Shown: positions 20,463 through 33,374 of the stretch, one piece after another | How the letters are laid out: the number at the start of each line of letters is the position of its first letter | How positions within the stretch are numbered: position 1 is the first letter of the stretch | Source: Oxytricha trifallax | Taxonomy: Eukaryota; Ciliophora; Spirotrichea; Sporadotrichida; Oxytrichidae | NCBI GenBank assembly: GCA_000711775.1 | Contig: ARYC01001306.1 | Span: forward strand, 1-64,000 | Reading direction: 5' to 3' | Length of the DNA: 64,000 nucleotides | The notes under the pieces: model-generated | Database searches by the model: none | Seen by the model: the letters and a program-made list of their open reading frames with translations, nothing else | Told to the model about the DNA's origin: nothing | Made by a program: the position numbers and the translations under genes

Positions 20463-23400
20463 ATGAAAATATAACAATAAGTAGGAGCTGTCCCAATTCA
20501 ACAGCATCTTTCTCAAAGAGAAACCACTCAGCAATATCAAAGATCAGAAGTCTCAGAAGCATCCTAAATCATATAATATTAGCAGTAGCTATCAACAAAA
20601 AACAAGCCAACAAATTTTTTAATTGGCAAAGATCTATAGTAAAGTCCTAGAATTTAGAGAAATTTAGAGAAATTTGGTATAAATAACCATGATAAAAAAG
20701 CTTGCAAAAAGACAGTTATGAACAAAAAAACTGAGAAAAATGGGTAGAAATTATCTATTGATTTCAACAATAATCAAACAAATTATTAGTAAAGAATGGC
20801 TAATTTGATTCATTCAGACATTCAGAGCCTTAAACTCAGAAGAGACTGTTCTATCAATCTTATAATGATAGTAAACTCTTATATAAATCACTAATTTTTT
20901 TCTCATAACTTAAAAAAATAATATACAAGTGAGTTCATAAAAACTATATTTATTTTCAAAGATGTTAAGATGCAAGTCAGCAATTTTACTAACACAGTAT
21001 AAAATTATTAAGAGCATTAATTATCCCCAAGGATAAACTAGATAAATAGACTTAGTAATAATCTCCAGCACTTTAACAATGGTAATTTAATTTAAAAGCA
21101 TAACAAATTGAGAGAATTTCAAAACAGCAATAGTCTATAGAATCCCAGCATACTTTCATAAGTTGTATATGAAAAGCATTAAATGAAAACAGGCTACTAA
21201 TTACAACAAAAACCTTTGTAAACTAATTAAAATTAAAATCCATTATAATTGTAGAGATCCAATAGTGCATCATCGAATAGCGTTAACACATTTAACATGG
21301 TCAATAATAGAACTCGGTAGATTTAAGGCGAGAGTTTATTGAAATAAAAGCTTATTTGTAGCACTTTAAAGTCTGATTAAGGATAATTAAATACGATAGA
21401 TTCAATAAATAGGCTTAATTTGGAATATTACAATCAAAATTTAGAAAACAATCAAGCGTTAAGTAGTTAGAACCTAATATTCAATCGTTAGCAGATAGAT
21501 AGAAAGAAAAGTTCAAATTTTGAATTAGATAAAAGCTAAAGACACCAAATTGATTCATAAAATTAGTTTAGTGGCTATAAAAATTCTGATGTATAAGGTA
21601 TTAGCTAGATATTATTCACATAGAGTCTTGTCAGGTGATAAATTTCAGAAATAAATTAGTCCATTTTAAACAGACTTACTTATTAATGAGCATGATTTTA
21701 ACCAAGCCCTTTAGACTAGATATCTACTTGCTAAAAAAGGAAAGAAACTTGGCAGCCCAGTGTATAGGTGGGTATAGTTGAATAAAAAAGGCAAGTTAAT
21801 ATACTATCTTGAGCAAAATTCATAGCAACCATAAGGATGTTGTTCACTATATCAAACAAGTTTCGAAGTAAATCAAGTATAGATGACATAATTTTTTATA
21901 AGACGCTATGCAATTTAAAGAATCAATAATCAATTTCATTTAACAACAATGTGCAATTAGAAAGAAAACTCACAAAATAGAATTTGAGCTTGAAACCATC
22001 GGAAATGAACTCCATCGAGAGTTTTTAAATCTTAAAATCTTTAAATTAAGAGAAAATTTTTCATATTGTCCCTAATCCAAAGGATCAAATATTTTTCAAA
22101 CAACCTATGATTGAAATACTTTAATTAATGTTTAACTATGCTTCCAAGGAGAACTCATGGAAATTTCTTAATCCTTTGGAAAACCATAAATAATGTTCAA
22201 AACACTTGGGACCCTTCACAAAATGTACAACTAAAATCTGCAATCTGAGAATTGAAGTTATAGAATTTTTTCTTTAACGAGTAGTCCTTCTAAAAATGAA
22301 CTTGATGTTTAAGATTAATAAGTTATTAAAATAAAGTTTACAAAACATGCAAATAATACCTTTTATTTTAGTGGATAATGGAAATTATAGTAGAAAATCA
22401 TAATCATCAATACAAAGCAACCAGTCTCCATAATACAAAGAGCCAAATTTAATGAGTGTAGGTTCAGGGATCCCAAAAATTAGCCTGACATTATGATTGT
22501 TAAAAATGATAAGCAATCATATCCATTAAACTGAAGCAAAAGTAATTCGTCTCTAATTCACATAGAAAAAAGAATAACAGCTCTCTAGATTTACATTAAA
22601 TGGTAAATCATAAAATGAGCAGCAAACTATAAGAGGAAGATTTCGAGAACAGCAGAGAATTTTCTGAAGGTGAAGGAGTTTTATCTGAAAGAGGTGATCC
22701 AGAAAATTTTGAAGGAACTTAATTGGTTAACTAACTTAAACTCTAATAGTTAAATTAAAAAATTGAAGAAAGGAGCAGTAAATTACAAATCTCCTTTAGG
22801 AGGAAACTTTCCCGGAAATCTATTTCAATAATCAAACGAGAGATAAACCGATTAAGTTTAGACATAGTTTGAAAGAAGATTCTCGAAAAATTCATCTTCA
22901 AGCAATTTAACAAGAACTTAGAGGGAACTTTGAAAAAAGATTAACTTTGATAATTAAGTATAGAGCAAAGGCTTAAAAAAGCAAAAGACTCTTAATTAGG
23001 GAGATACAGATGATTTAATAGACTTTAAAGATGAGGAAGATGATTTTGTTATTAAAAACAGCAAAAGAATTTTATTTACATAAAACAGAGGGAAATGTTT
23101 TGTATATGACGAAGATTTTGATAATTAAACCTTTTTATTAGAAAATAATCCCTTAGATACTTTTACCAAGAATTTCTGTGACTAAGAATAAATTATCCAT
23201 CAATTTGAAGAGATGCAGAAGATAGATATTTATTTGAATTCGAATGACACTACAATCATAAATTAAGTAGATAATTACCCCAAAATGGGTACAACTCAGT
23301 TGATCTTAAATCATTAAGTTAAGCTACTATAAAATGATTAAGATCTTGAAGAGTAGGGAAATTACCAAGATTAGCTTTAAGTGTTATATCACTCTTAAAA

Positions 23401-24240
23401 ATCTTAGAAATACAAACGGTTAGATACTGGATAAAAAATGGACAGTAATTTAAACTCAATAATTCATGATTTCACTTCACTATCTATCGATGCGAAAGTA
23501 AGAGTCTTGCAGTAAAATATGCAAAGCTATATTTATGATAACTACAATATTCTTGGAGACGATATAGAAGAAGAGCAAACTCCTCATATGGACTTTGATT
23601 TCAAGTCAATTTACTTGGAACTAGCTCAAAAAATAACAAAATTTATTGTTTAGAATCAGGGAGATAACGGTCAGTCAAATAACATTTCTATATAATCTAG
23701 GTTTTAATCACAGATATGCTTGATATGAAAGAATATTGTAATAAGGCAGAAAGTTGATGAATTTATTTTTAATTAAGTAGCTCATAAATAGGATGAACTC
23801 TTTGTATTAAATTATTATCATATCATTTTAAGAAGTTATTATTTTTATTAATTGACCAAAATATATTTTTTACATCTCTACTGAAGCATTATATTATGAA
23901 ATAGAATTAAGTTGGAACATGAAATTATAATAAGCAAATGTAATTTTCAAACATTATGAAGATTAAATTCTTGAATAAATACTGATAAATCATTAAAATA
24001 AGATATGAGGCACACTTTACTTAAAATAGAACTCAAAATATTTGAGGTACTTATTACCGGAAAGAAGTATTTAATCGATCAATGTATGATTAAGATATTG
24101 GACTTTGAAGACAAGCTTTAATTGGCTAAGTAGAATTAGGGTAAGAATAAGTAGAGTTAAGACGATGGACTAGTAAACTTATGTATATAAAGTAATTTAT
24201 CTGCAAATCAAAAAAAAGCACTATACTAACTTAAAAATCA
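20463..24240 (+). CDS. Unknown Gln/Asn-rich protein, in several exons
   Basis: ATG at 20463 starts MKIQQQVGAVPIQQHLSQRE. The frame is open to 21597, then a 37-nt intron (21598-21634) leads into GDKFQKQISPFQTDLLINEH and YLLAKKGKKLGSPVYRW. A 35-nt intron (21868-21902) leads into NNNVQLERKLTKQNLSLKPS and a 180-codon open stretch. Later blocks are acidic: EEDFENSREFSEGEG near 22640, GDTDDLIDFKDEEDDF near 23005, and a 230-codon open block to 23730. Further joins near 22500-22800 and 23730-24010 are not resolved. No domain recognised. The 3' end is close to or overlaps the TTC39-family start. Confidence 0.6.
21598..21634 (+). other. Intron, 37 nt
   Basis: Begins GTATTAG and ends TTGTCAG. Removal joins SDVQ to GDKFQKQISPFQ in frame. 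Confidence 0.75.
21868..21902 (+). other. Intron, 35 nt
   Basis: Begins GTAAAT and ends TTATAAG. Removal moves the frame into the 180-codon open block beginning TLCNLKNQQSISFNNN. Confidence 0.65.
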
Positions 24241-24282
24241 ATTTTTAATTTAAATAATAACTTATTATTTGGTTTAATAAAA

Positions 24283-26382
24283 ATGGTGATTGGTGTTAAT
24301 CAGTTAGACAATTTAGAACAGCCGGAAAGATATCTAAAAATTGAAGATCTATATTATTTGTTTTAAAATTATGAAAAAATTATAAAATATCTACATGCAT
24401 AATTTACTCTCGAAATGCTTGAGTTAATAACTACTGAAACCTTGATGTTTAAAGGAGTATTGTAGGAATACATTTCGAATTTGGGAAATTAATTTAAATT
24501 AAATAAATAATTAATTAAATTTGTGGCCTATAGAGAATTAGAAATTAGCTGGACTTTATTATTGGCGTTACTATTTTATCGCATCTCTGGAGCGAGATAA
24601 CTTCACTTTAATGTAAGGGTATTATTTAATTATTTTAGAGGCATTTAATTAAAGTGAAGTTAACTCCCTCAAAGGATGCGATAAAATAGTAACGCGAATA
24701 CTAAAGTCCAGCTAATTTTGAATTCTCTATCGAATGAGTCCAAGATCATTCAAATTGGCCAACTTAGACAGCCAATAATTTAATTAATTAGTTATTCAAT
24801 TTAAATTAATTTCCCAAATTCGAAATGTATTCCTATAATATTAAGATTTTTATCAGGACAAAAGTTTAAGGCTTTAATGATTTTTAGAGATTGTTGGAAA
24901 ACTTACCAAAAAAATATGAGTAATTACTCAACTCTAAACTTAAAACGTCTAATGGGATTGAAAAATAAACTGTTGGTAGAAAATATGAATACTTTGATGG
25001 AGAGTTTAAATCAAGATTATATTTAGGATTAGGTCTATTATATTTAGGTATATCTGCTCTGCCAAAGAGTCTCACTACCATCATAAGATTTGTTGGAGTA
25101 ACAAGTGGCAATAAAAAAAGAGGCAGATTTTATTTAGAAAAGTGTATGAATGAGAAGAGAAGTAGATCCCTTTATGCTGCTTTGATTCTTTCTCTTTTTT
25201 ACATTGATTCAGAGCCAAAACTTGAGAAACTTTGCTAGTAACTTAAAGCTCAATGACAAGCTTACCCTCTCTCAGCTCTATTTCACTGAGTTAGTTCAAT
25301 TGTAAGTTGGAAATTAGCCTAGTTAGATGATGCTGTTTATTTTATTGAGAGAGCTCTATCTACATGCCCAAGAGAACTTTCTTAACAAGCAGCCTTTTAG
25401 AAGTACGAGATAGGTTGGTTTCATTATCTGAAGCTTGAGTTTAATATTTTCCTTTACAAATTCAAAGAAGTATTGAGAGATTGTCTTAATTTGGATATGG
25501 ATGTTGATGAAGAAGGACGCTTGGAAAATGCACAATAACATGATGACTACTTAAACAGTAGTTTAAATATAGAGAAGCCATCGTTATAAAACTCAAATTA
25601 TTTCACTGAAAATATGAAAGTGCATGCAGACTTAGTTAAGAAGTTTGCTCTGCCAAATAACTCAGATTCATCCCCAACTAAATAGAAGCTTAAGGAAGAA
25701 CTTAAAAAGAATTAAGATGCTTCGAAAAAAGAAGATATCGTTTACTTGCCTTATAGAACTTGTCTGATTATTTAATTTGCAGGTGTATATGTTGCTTTGA
25801 AAAGAGATGTATTAGTTAAGCACTGGTTACAGACAACAATTGCTCTAGCAAATTAGCCTGGTATATCAAGATTCAAAATAGATCAAGAAATGGGTCATCT
25901 TGCAAATATCTATTTGAATCACAGACCTTTTTTAGACTTACTGACTTACGAGATAATTTACTTTTTACATTAAATGCCAAAGCTGCCTAACTCTATTCTA
26001 CCTCAGATAATCTCAAATGTAACTGATATCATGAAAAAGATCATCCTTTAATTGTGTAGATCCTTCTCTTTATTAAGACTCCCCCTATTTTTCAGATTAT
26101 GTGAAAGTGATGATGCTTACAATTATTTGCTACTGTTTTTTAGGTGACTCTGATATTGCCATGCTTTTTAGTTTGAGACTCATCAAAGCTGTTCCACATC
26201 TCCCGAGTCACTATAATTACCTAGCTGTGCATTCGTATGATTGGGCTGGAAGAGCGTTTTTCACTGAATCTGATAAGAAAAATGTTGAATTGATGCTAAA
26301 TAAAGCTAGAAAGTACAAGAAATATGAATCTCCAATTGAAAATAAGATTGAGAGAGTACTTGCCGATATTAAGAAGCATTGA
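24283..26382 (+). CDS. TTC39/IML2-family TPR protein (DUF3808)
   Basis: Family members are TPR-like proteins; yeast Iml2 is linked to inclusion-body and lipid-droplet handling. ATG at 24283 starts MVIGVNQLDNLEQPERYL. Family hallmarks are LYLGLGLLYLGISALPKSL followed by TIIRFVGV, YPLSALFH, LDDAVYFIERALSTCP, YEIGWFHYLKLEF and SHYNYLAVHSYDWAGRAFF. TGA is at 26380-26382. A 379-bp element (24460-24838) interrupts the N-terminus, and a 37-nt intron lies at 26107-26143. Two in-frame TGA codons (25254, 25287) stand in a conserved stretch, the second where Trp would fit (FH-TGA-VSSIVSW). A frame change falls at a 7-A run near 24905. Confidence 0.85.
24460..24838. mobile_element. Non-autonomous inverted-repeat element (TTG...CAA family), 379 bp, in TTC39-family gene
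   Basis: The ends are TTGTAGGAATACATTTCGAA and its complement, flanked by TATT (24458-24461 and 24839-24842; at least TA duplicated). Removing the element and one TA gives TLMFKGVLRFLSGQKFKALM in frame, as expected for the family. Inner repeats match the copies at 19422, 31846 and 40586. Confidence 0.9.
26107..26143 (+). other. Intron in TTC39-family gene, 37 nt
   Basis: Begins GTGATG and ends TTTTAG. Removal joins FFRLCE to SDSDIAMLFSLRLIKAV in frame. Confidence 0.8.
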
Positions 26383-26520
26383 AATTTTTAATATAAGAAT
26401 TATTTTATTTCTTAATTGTTTATAAAATTTTATTCAAACATTTATTTAGCAATTACTTTAGAATTTTAAGCAATATGCTTAATTATTATTATTATTATTA
26501 TTTATGATTTTTATTATAAA

Positions 26521-29500
26521 ATGAGTAACGATAAGAAGGAGTAAGAAATACTATTGGATAATAACCCCATAACTCCCTTACTTCAACTTGAATCTTCTCG
26601 ATAAACTACTACTATTAAATAATAGCTGAATAAATAAATATATTACCCAAGTCTAAAAGTGGTATAAATATCACCACTGATAGCTCACAAAACAAAAATA
26701 TTAAGAGAGACTTTTGCAGCTTTTATCAGGAGAAACTTTTGATCAGCAAAGCAAATATTTCAATAAGCAAAGTTAAGATAAAATTAGATTCATTTAATTC
26801 AAGATAAATCAGAAAATAATAGCAATGTTTAAAAATTTTAAATGAGTAATAAAATTAATATTTAGAATGAATAGACAAGTAAATTAATTATCAATAAAAA
26901 AGGAGTAGAATTTTAATGGCATTAAAGAGTAAAATTAAGTTAGGTCTTATTGCAAAGTATAAGCAATTTGGTAAGTATATTAAATTAAATTTTATTCCCA
27001 GCTTTTTAAAACAATTTAGTCTTGTTTATCTTAATTCTTATTTATTGATAGATTCCCCTGGAAATTAATCATGTGCTTATTGTTGATATTTTTCACATCT
27101 CTCTAGGCTTATTTAATTGTGAGCTACACTGGAAATTACTCTCGCTAATCTGAAGTAAAATTGTACAAAAAATTTTTCTAGACAGAGAAGCTAACTATAA
27201 TAATAAGATGTATTTATTAAGTAAATAGATATTTTAACTTATTATTTACTAATTTGATGACGAATTTTAAAGAGACAAGAATTTGTTTACAATATTTGAA
27301 GTGAAAGATCAATATCAAATTACTATAACTTATTTTCAGAGTATAAAGAAGAATTTGATTTTTACACCCCTCTTTGAGTAAATTATTATTGATTTGAATT
27401 TAACAAAGTCAGATTTATTTTTTAATAAATTGAAAGTATTAACTTTATATTATAGACTCATAAATGGAAATAAACTGCTGGAACCTACGATGTACGTTGA
27501 TTATGATAAGCCCCCATTATGATTAATATGTATATTAATTGACAAAGGATAATTTAGGTCTTTTATCTTATAATATAGGAATTCAACTAAAGCTAATAAA
27601 TATTCCAATTTAAATAAGAATAATTCTAAGATTGCATCACAACAATTTATAATTAGAATTACATTAGAAGTGTGTAGACAATCCAAGTAAATTATACAAT
27701 AATGAATTTGGTCCCCCAGAGATTCCTACGCAGAGTCTTCTTGTTATATCTGGGACATCCTATAAATTTTTTATTTCTACTAGCGAAGCACAATGAAACT
27801 TACTCTAACTTTTCATAAATAGCCTTGCACATTAACTCCTATAATTTGAAGCAATTTGTTTGGGTATCTGTGTGCCTAGTGCTACTTGCCTTGCTATCTA
27901 TAGCTCTGCATATAAAATATTTGTTCAGCATTAGAGGGAGATATGAATAGCTGAGAAAGAGATTCGACTAAAAAATAGAGGCTTATAAGACAGCAACAAA
28001 TGGATAAAATATTGAAGCTGATGAATAGTTTGATAAGCAATTTTATCTGTTAAATGGAAGTTAGGGTTCTAGTGAGTATACTAAGAGCATTTAAAAGGAA
28101 GAGCAACTTTGGTAAGTCTTAGTAACCTAAAATTAATATTAAATGGTAATTGAAATTCTTATACTATAGATGAAATCTTATTCACGAATCTAAGATGAAA
28201 ATTAAGCTTATAAAAAGCACCTGAGAAGCTAAAAAAGCCTAAAATATCCTCAGAAGAACACGTTCAACATAAATGAACTTGAAAACGATAATAGTGAAAT
28301 AAGTGGTTGAAATGTCAAGCGATAAATTTTTCTAATAAGCTTCAACTAAATAAATAGAAATCGATCGTATTTCAGACGATTAATAATAAATATTTGATAA
28401 AGAAGATTTACTTTTTGAAGAGAGCAAGTAGGATCAGGAGTAAAAATCAACAATTAATTAAGAGTCATTAAAGATAAGAAGCTGAAACCTAGAAGATCCG
28501 TTACTTGAAACCTTAAGCAAGTGGTACATTTAAAAATTCACTTAGCAATGATGAAGATGATTAACTAAAGAACAAAAGAGATTAAAAATTATAATTGAAA
28601 AAGCCAGAAGAAACTATAATTACTAAACAAGAAAAGAGTCTTAGTATAAAGAGAGAAATTCTGAAAATTAAAACTAAAATCTCAATTATTTACTCGAACA
28701 ATCAAACAACGATTATGATAATCAAAATTAAGAATTTCCAAATTTAGCATGTCAAGATTTTCCTATTTAAGAGAAATCCAAGCTCATTAATAAATTTACT
28801 ATTGTAGCACTAATAGGCAATTTTTGACAAGTTACAGGGTCAATTTAATATTTCTTGAGGCCAATTAGAGAAATTGAATTTTATAAGATTTTAATTGGAT
28901 TTGGCTGTTTACTTGCTTGGGCTACTCTTCCAAAGTATTTAATGTTTTTATTAAGCAAGAAGAATTTCAAATATTTAGTCAAATATAGTAAATATTTTGA
29001 AAACTTTTACATATTTAATTTTATCTAGATTATATACTAAAAGTACTTCATGTATTTACAGAGATATTCACTACTTTTAAGGACCATGGAATTTTTATTC
29101 CCAATTTTGACTAGAGCTTTAATAGGAATTATTCCATTTTTCATAGGTTATGCTATTTTAAGTTAGTATCTATTTTGGCCATTACAGAATAGATTCGGCA
29201 CTTTCTCTAATGCATTCATGCAACTGTTTTAATAATAAAATCAATAGTTGCATTCCTCTTAAAATATTTTAAAATTTAAGTGCAAATATTATAAATCAAA
29301 TTATATAGTTTCGCATGATGAATGGTGATAATTAAGTGCATATTCATTAAGACTTGAGTTCATATGATGCAGTTTTAGGTAATTTATACCTCTATTTTTA
29401 CAAATTCCTCTCTATTGTGTAAGTTACAGTATGATAATTTCACAAAATTCCTATTCTTAACCATAAAAAAGTATCAAATATAGTTTGATTATGAACATAT

Positions 29501-30180
29501 TCATCATAATAATAGAGCAAGGATATATGAAAGTCAAATACAAACGAGCCTACGATTGGTTGGATCATGACGCCAATCTTAAGTACTAGGAAGATTTCGA
29601 TTAAAATGACATGCCTGAAGAGATAAAACTAAGCTCAGGTATAATAACACTTTTATTTTTAGTATTAATACATTTAAATCTAGGCAACTAGCTTGCATAT
29701 TAAAAAGAGGTGACTATATAATTGAGAGATGCTTTCGAGGGAATAACTGATGGAGATGCTTATGGACAAGGGATGCCAATAGACAACCACCCAAAACCTA
29801 ACAATTTTATCTTCATTATTTTAGCAAAAGAATGAATTGTTTCATATATTCTAAGCAACGAGTTTTTCATTAATAAGTTTATCCCAAAATAAAACAAGGA
29901 AGCTAGAGGGACATAACCAAAATCATAAAGCTTCTTTATAAGTAGGTAGTCTTCATTTTTTACTAATAATTTAGCTAAAAAATAACAATAAAACTTGACT
30001 TAGTATAATAGCAATACTGTAATAACAAACAATGAGAGAAATTAAGTGAGAAGAGACTATAAAAGTAAGTCAATCTTTTTTAATATAATTCTATATTATA
30101 GAGTAACAATCGAAGATAGTTCTTAATGAGTTGCTAAGCGAAGAGGAATTTGAAATAAATTCTAAATAATGAGAGAGATT
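26521..30180 (+). CDS. Mucolipin (TRPML)-like cation channel, in germline pieces
   Basis: ATG at 26521 starts MSNDKKEQEILLDNN. A first membrane segment with the family's entry motif is FPWKLIMCLLLIFFTSLQAY (about 27055). A luminal region follows, then TM2 FVWVSVCLVLLALLSIALHI (about 27860). A Lys/Glu-rich loop leads to ALIGNF-QVTGSIQYFL and EFYKILIGFGCLLAWATLPK. The pore-side region has ILTRALIGIIPFFIGYAIL, NRFGTFSNAFMQLF and RMMNGDNQVH. The last helix leads to NIFIIIIEQGYMKVKYKRAY. This order fits TRPML channels of endolysosomal membranes. In-frame TGA codons at 26740 and 28825 are odd. Several frame joins imply introns or IESs, and the 3' end is approximate. Confidence 0.75.
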
Positions 30181-30389
30181 CTTATATCGAATGATCATTG
30201 CTTTTCTAAGTGATGTAAAGAAAGAATTGTTACAATTGGTTTGATATTAAAATTATAATTTTTAAATTATTTAATCAAATTGACTATCATTTTGAACTGA
30301 ATGAGAGTAATCTTATTAATAACTTTAATATTTAAAAACGATAAATAACTAGCTATCAATTTGAAATTTATATATATATATATTCAGTT

Positions 30390-32788
30390 TTTTCATCTCA
30401 CTCTAATGGAGTGATGACCTCATCAGTACTCGTAATATTTCAACTCTAGCAACACTTATATTATCCTTTAACTCCTACTTCTGATCACTTAACTACTTCT
30501 TAGTACTGCCTTCACTTGCATTTTTTACCACTATCTATTAAACCCTGCAAAAATCTTCGGTGACTCTATTAGCACCACTCTACACATTCCCATAGAATCT
30601 ACTGCGCTCACTGACTTCTTTCTCAAATCTAATTAAAAAGTCCTATGTATCAGCATCTTACTGCATTCTATAGCGCTTAATTTCTGGGCTCATAAGAGGA
30701 TTGTACTATTTATTTACGAAATGCATCAATATCTCGATTTCACGTTTGCCTCTTTCGAAGATGTCAATCATAAACAAACGCTCAAGCGAATAATGTTCCT
30801 AACTACAGCCATTTATTTATGTGGTAAAGGGAGAGTGGAGGAATACTACTTGCTTGTCAAAATTTAATTATTTTACTCTTAAATTAGATTGTTTTGGCTA
30901 TCCACTAGAGTGGTTTGAGTGTTTTCTGATTAGTTTTTACTTAGATTATTAGAAGTTACTAATGGTTTGTGTTTACCTGGTAGGTTATTTTTCAAAGAGA
31001 TTTAAAAATTTTAAAAAGTCAGAAACTAACGATTAAATTTTGAATTAAAAGATTAGCTTCTCATTCGATTTATTGAAGAAAGAAGTGATAGATTTCTTGA
31101 CTTTTTAAGTATCAATGTCTTTAATATAATCTTTAAGTTAATCTTTTAGTTGATTTGCAGCTTCCAAAGTTTTGTTTGGTTGATTAAGAAGTTAAAATTA
31201 GGACAAATGTCCATTTATTAATGCTAAGTGCCTTGTTTCTGTGTTGCTGACAAGCTATAGGAAAAAATGAGTTACTTGATATTAAAATAAATAATAATGG
31301 CTTACATTTTTAAGCATATTGCCCTTTTTGATTTCTTTCTTCACAGTGAATAATTTCAAGTTAGTAGCATCAATCTGCTATCCTTTAACAATATTTTACT
31401 GTAAAAATTATTGATTCTAATCAAGATTCGTATCTTTAAAAATGCTACTTTAAGATTTTTCTTCCTCCTCTACAATATTTTAAGTAATAGTTTTGTCAAA
31501 GTTAATCTAAAGAGTAGAAGCAGAGTGATCCTCTGAATCACTAAATTCTTCTCCTTCAGGCTCAACCTCTTTTTGACTTGAAGTTGAAGAAGTTGCTCCA
31601 TCATCTCCGATTTTAAAGTGCAGAGAATTTGATCTTTAGGCTTTGCGATCTTATTAATTCTTATCAGCTGAACTTTAAGTTAAGATATTGCCCACTGAAC
31701 TGTTCTAAGTTTATACATTTTGCTGCTTTTTCAAGTAAGCATTTAGTGTTTAACGTTCAACCTTCTGTTCCTTTAGTATTTAATCAAACTAGGGGAGGTT
31801 CACTTATTCTTCTCAATAATTTTGTTTAACTTTGAGTAATCATTATTGCTAAAAAATATAATTGATTTGGGAAAATTAAATTAAATTAATAATATATTAA
31901 ATTCATGGCAGTTAACTTTGTCCAAACCTATACAATATGGTACTTGATCGATAGAGAATTCAAAAAATAGCTGGACTTTACTATTGGCGGTATCCCTCTA
32001 TCGCATCCTTGAAGCGAGATAACGCGACTTTAAATTTTGGGTGATTTTTTAAGTAAATTTAATGCAATAATTAAAGTGAAGTTAACTCGCTCCAAGGACA
32101 ATAATAAAGTCCTGCTAATTTTGAATTCTCTATCGAATGAGCCCAAGATCGTTTAAATTGGCCAACTTTAATTGCTAATAATTTAATTAATTAATTATTT
32201 AATTTAATTTTTCCAAATCAATTATATTTTAGCAACATTAAACATATGCTTGACTTTTTCTGTGTTAACATTTTCTTCCACTTTATGCTTAGTTACATAA
32301 ATATTTAGCCTACTTTTTCAGTCATTTTACCAACAATTGGCTGAGCTTTTAATTGGTCGAAGCCATGGCTAATAGCTGCTACAGCTTATCCCCCAACTTC
32401 CCTAACCTCTTTCATTAAGGGGTTTTGATTCATCTTAGAGTCAAGCAATTCTTGCTTTTTGAGTTCCACATGCTTTTATTTCGCTTCCTCTTCGATTTGT
32501 TTATCAAGATTATTCTAACTTTCTTCTTCATCATCTTCATTATACAAATCTCCATATATACCTGATATCACATTTTCATGATAAAATATAGAAATTTATT
32601 TACTCATTTATACTAATTCAATAAATAATTAAATTAATTTACTTCTTCTCTTCTTCATTCTTAGGCAGAGCAACGCCATTGGCATCAAACTTATCTTCAT
32701 CATCTGAGCCATCATGACCATTATTTTTCTTAGTATGCTTTGTGTTGGATACTTCAATGATATTGTCCAAGTCAACTTTTTCGTTCAT
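30390..32788 (-). CDS. Unknown acidic/coiled-coil protein, interrupted by an inverted-repeat element
   Basis: ATG at 32788 starts MNEKVDLDNIIEVSNTKHTK. It continues YGDLYNEDDEEESQNNLDKQ, then MKEVREVGGQAVAAISHGFD. After the element at 31846-32235, NDYSKLNKIIEKNK is followed (after a frame change) by FDQILKEQKVERQTLNAYLK and an acidic Ser/Glu block. The C-terminal block reads YSLERLFMIDIFERGKREIE and RFYGNVQSGANRVTEDFCRV. No family recognised with confidence; the C-terminal helical block could be a BAR-like or other coiled domain. The stop was not located. Confidence 0.65.
31846..32235. mobile_element. Non-autonomous inverted-repeat element (TTG...CAA family), 390 bp
   Basis: The ends are TTGCTAAAAAATATAATTGA and its complement, with CATTA on both sides (31841-31845, 32236-32240). 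Removing it and one CATTA gives, on the minus strand, KHMFNDYSKLNKIIEKNK with no break. Confidence 0.9.
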
Positions 32789-32959
32789 TTTTTCACTTAA
32801 AGATTTATCAAATTATTAAAAGTTTAATGAATTTAGGCTAATTCAGCACAATAATATTTTTAATTACTTATATTAAACAATGTTTTATATAAAGTATTGA
32901 ATTATGAAATTAATAAATGAATCAAGCGAGATGTATCAAGTATCTGAATTAAATTAAAT

Positions 32960-33150
32960 TCTTCATTAACCTATACTGAAACCTCTACCGTTGATGTTGT
33001 GGATATGGGTTGTATAGACTGTTTTTTATTGGATAGGATCGAACACGCTCATTAACCACTCATACCACATTTTGGCTTTAGAGTTGTTTCTCCAAACTCA
33101 AGTAGTGATTTCTTATCCTTTGAAAACAATAAATGACTCTTTTACTTGAA
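32960..33150 (-). CDS. Unknown coding block (probable MDS)
   Basis: The minus strand reads MWYEWLMSVFDPIQQKTVYT followed by HIHNINGRGFS with no break. An upstream overlapping frame reads SLLEFGETTLKPKCGMS. It may belong with the block at 33375-33625. No family recognised. Confidence 0.45.
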
Positions 33151-33213
33151 AATATTGAATAAATTGCATCAAGAAATATCAAAGGAGAATAAAGTTATTT
33201 TTATAAACAATAC

Positions 33214-33280
33214 AAGGGGAACTAAGAATGCATTTTAAGTATGTGTTAAGGGAACTAAGAATGAATTTTAAGTATGTGTT
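33214..33280 (+). repeat. Tandem duplication, two units of about 33 bp
   Basis: The unit AAGGGAACTAAGAATGNATT followed by TTAAGTATGTGTT occurs twice with one base change and one extra G. It lies between two minus-strand coding blocks, probably within an IES. Confidence 0.85.
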
Positions 33281-33374
33281 AGGCTTGATTAGTACTGTAA
33301 AAAAATATGTCCTAGTACAACTCAGCAGTAAAAATGCCAGCGAACCCATGAATCTAAGCTTGTACCTGTTTGCA

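Noticed and set aside
31815-31830. A 15-nt intron (GTGAACCTCCCCTAG on the minus strand)
   Set aside because: Removing 15 nt does not change frame, and the length is unlike the 34-40 nt introns seen here.
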